NCBI GenBank assembly: GCA_023457295.1
Contig: JAEWLZ010000081.1
Location: 1-6,040 of the forward strand
Source of the DNA: Cyanobacteria bacterium OH_PDB_112
GTDB lineage: Bacteria; Cyanobacteriota; Vampirovibrionia; Gastranaerophilales; CAJFVJ01
Direction: 5' to 3'
DNA: 6,040 nt
Part shown: one piece after another, positions 5,089 to 6,040 of the stretch
Layout of the letters: every line of letters starts with the position of its first letter
Numbering within the stretch: the stretch's first letter is position 1
Program-made: the position numbers and the translations under genes
Notes under the pieces: generated by a model
What the model was told of the DNA's origin: nothing
The model's input: the letters and a program-made list of their open reading frames with translations, nothing else
Database searches by the model: none

Positions 5089-6040
5089 TTATTGCTCCAT
5101 ATCTTTGAAAGGAGTTGTATCGTTATAGCTGGACATATTTACAAATGTGTACAAAATTTTTGAACTAAAATTGTTTGGACCTACTTCAAGAATTATTTTT
5201 AAAGCATCTTTTGAGGATTTGATACCGTTTCTGATTTTGCCTGAAATCAGATTGTCATAATAATTGCAGATATTTATAATTTGCCCGAAAAGACTTATTT
5301 GGTTGTCAGAAATCCCATAGGGATAACCTGAACCATCGTGATTTTCATGATGCTCTAAAACTGCTCTGCAAATACTTTCGCCAAATCCAAAATCATTTTT
5401 AAGGATTTTATAACCTATTTGAGGATGAAGTTGAAGAACTTTTTGTTCTTTTGGGGTTAAATTTTGTTTTACTAAAATATTTTTGTCTATTTTGGTTTTT
5501 CCTATGTCATGAAACATTGCGGCAAGAGCCAAATCATTAATAGCAGTTTCTTTTAATTTTAATTTTGTGGCCAACATAATTGCCAAAATAGCAACATTTA
5601 TTGCATGTGTTTGAAAATAATCACCCAAAATCTGAACTTGTGAGCGATAGGTAACATTATCTATAACAGGCATTACAACTTCGATAACTTTGTCTCTTGC
5701 TTCAGTTAAAATTTCCGGAGTAGAAACTTCATGAAGAATATAAGAACTCATAGCTTGTTGGAATGTTTTTTTAATTCCTAATTGTTCCTGTACTTCAATT
5801 ATAGAAGTACTGTTAACTGCGAAATCTTCTCTAAAAAAGTTTTCCCAAAAATCTTTTTCGGAAATTTTATGATCTTCTGCCTCAGAAGGTCTTTCACGTC
5901 TTGAAGAAACATAATCATCATCAGATTCATTTTCGTCAATGTAAATTGCCGAAAAATATCGTAATTGCATGAGCTTTCCGGGGGTAAGAATTTTTCCTGC
6001 TTCGAAAATTTTTTCCCCATTTTCGTTATAAATATTGTAT
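5089..6040 (-). CDS. HD-GYP domain protein, probable c-di-GMP phosphodiesterase, partial (start lies beyond the right edge)
   Basis: Probably cuts cyclic di-GMP, in the cytoplasm or at the membrane. 316 codons are visible. The first ATG in this frame is at 5970, but the frame stays open to the window edge: the 23 codons before that Met read YNIYNENGEKIF then EAGKILTPGKL. This is the familiar 'NxxGxxLxxxGxxLT' module found ahead of HD-GYP domains, so 5970 is internal. Counting from that Met, an acidic linker (12-36) and helices precede the HD-GYP domain at about 95-280: H122, HD at 154-155 in MFHDIGK, H182, then HHENHDGSGYP at 207-217, matching the signature HHExxDGxGYP. The last HD motif, normally A-D-x-x-D-A-L, reads CNYYDNL (235-241), with Asn236 in place of the metal-ligand Asp; the usual TSxRPYR following it is also degraded. 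Activity is therefore less certain than the fold. trmFO follows after one base. Confidence 0.93.
   Translation of the reverse strand, partial: YNIYNENGEKIFEAGKILTPGKLMQLRYFSAIYIDENESDDDYVSSRRERPSEAEDHKISEKDFWENFFREDFAVNSTSIIEVQEQLGIKKTFQQAMSSYILHEVSTPEILTEARDKVIEVVMPVIDNVTYRSQVQILGDYFQTHAINVAILAIMLATKLKLKETAINDLALAAMFHDIGKTKIDKNILVKQNLTPKEQKVLQLHPQIGYKILKNDFGFGESICRAVLEHHENHDGSGYPYGISDNQISLFGQIINICNYYDNLISGKIRNGIKSSKDALKIILEVGPNNFSSKILYTFVNMSSYNDTTPFKDMEQ
5095..5098 (-). promoter_or_regulatory. Ribosome binding site of trmFO inside the end of the HD-GYP gene
   Basis: On the minus strand GGAG lies seven bases before the TTG at 5087-5085, within the last two sense codons (GAG CAA) of the upstream gene. 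Ribosomes finishing the HD-GYP gene would stop next to this site, which supports coupling and the TTG start. Confidence 0.75.

Noticed and set aside
5968..5970. ATG at 5970 as the start of the HD-GYP protein (293 aa)
   Set aside because: The frame is open to the window edge and the upstream codons encode a recognisable N-terminal module, so this Met is internal.
5799..6020. 73-aa minus-strand frame starting at 6020
   Set aside because: It is an out-of-frame shadow of the HD-GYP coding sequence with no domain likeness.

Overview
This window is AT-rich bacterial chromosome with dense, ordinary gene packing. It reads as a flagellated bacterium with signal-peptide secretion, a folate-dependent tRNA methyltransferase (TrmFO) and c-di-GMP signalling. 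No phage, transposon, CRISPR, rRNA or tRNA sequence was seen. Low GC, TrmFO, flagella and a lysine/asparagine-rich protein whose disordered N-terminus ends in a V-N-F-G motif make me lean towards the non-photosynthetic gut relatives of Cyanobacteria (Gastranaerophilales/'Melainabacteria'). That placement is an inference from recalled protein style and could be wrong; a low-GC Firmicute is the main alternative.

Layout, left to right. (1) 1-728, minus strand: a flagellin gene missing only its last few dozen codons, with a strong Shine-Dalgarno (SD) and a CsrA-type GGA hairpin in its leader. (2) 729-1083: a divergent intergenic region of about 355 bp with short direct repeats and a good sigma-70-type promoter at its right end. 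(3) 1084-2799, plus strand: three tightly packed genes. They are a 62-aa unknown, a secreted protein with a glycine-rich hydrophobic hairpin (4-bp overlap), and prmC, the release-factor glutamine methyltransferase (11-bp overlap, TTG start). (4) 2800-2899: a 100-bp AT-rich gap with a weak terminator-like inverted repeat. (5) 2900-3697, plus strand: an unrecognised 265-aa protein with degenerate strand-turn repeats. (6) 3698-3787: a small hairpin, then a strong GUAA-loop terminator that runs into the end of the convergent gene. (7) 6040-3786, minus strand: an HD-GYP domain protein that enters from beyond the right edge, followed after one base by trmFO with a TTG start.

How the genes relate. 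The flagellin gene and the plus-strand cluster are divergent and probably controlled separately. The plus-strand cluster joins a housekeeping translation gene (prmC) to an envelope protein of unknown role. The HD-GYP/trmFO pair is probably cotranscribed and translationally coupled, placing a probable c-di-GMP phosphodiesterase beside a tRNA modification gene. I see no clear undescribed multi-gene system. The items most worth a second look are the CsrA-like site in the flagellin leader, the predicted leaderless start of the plus-strand cluster, the HD-GYP protein with a substituted metal-ligand Asp, and the two proteins of unknown function.
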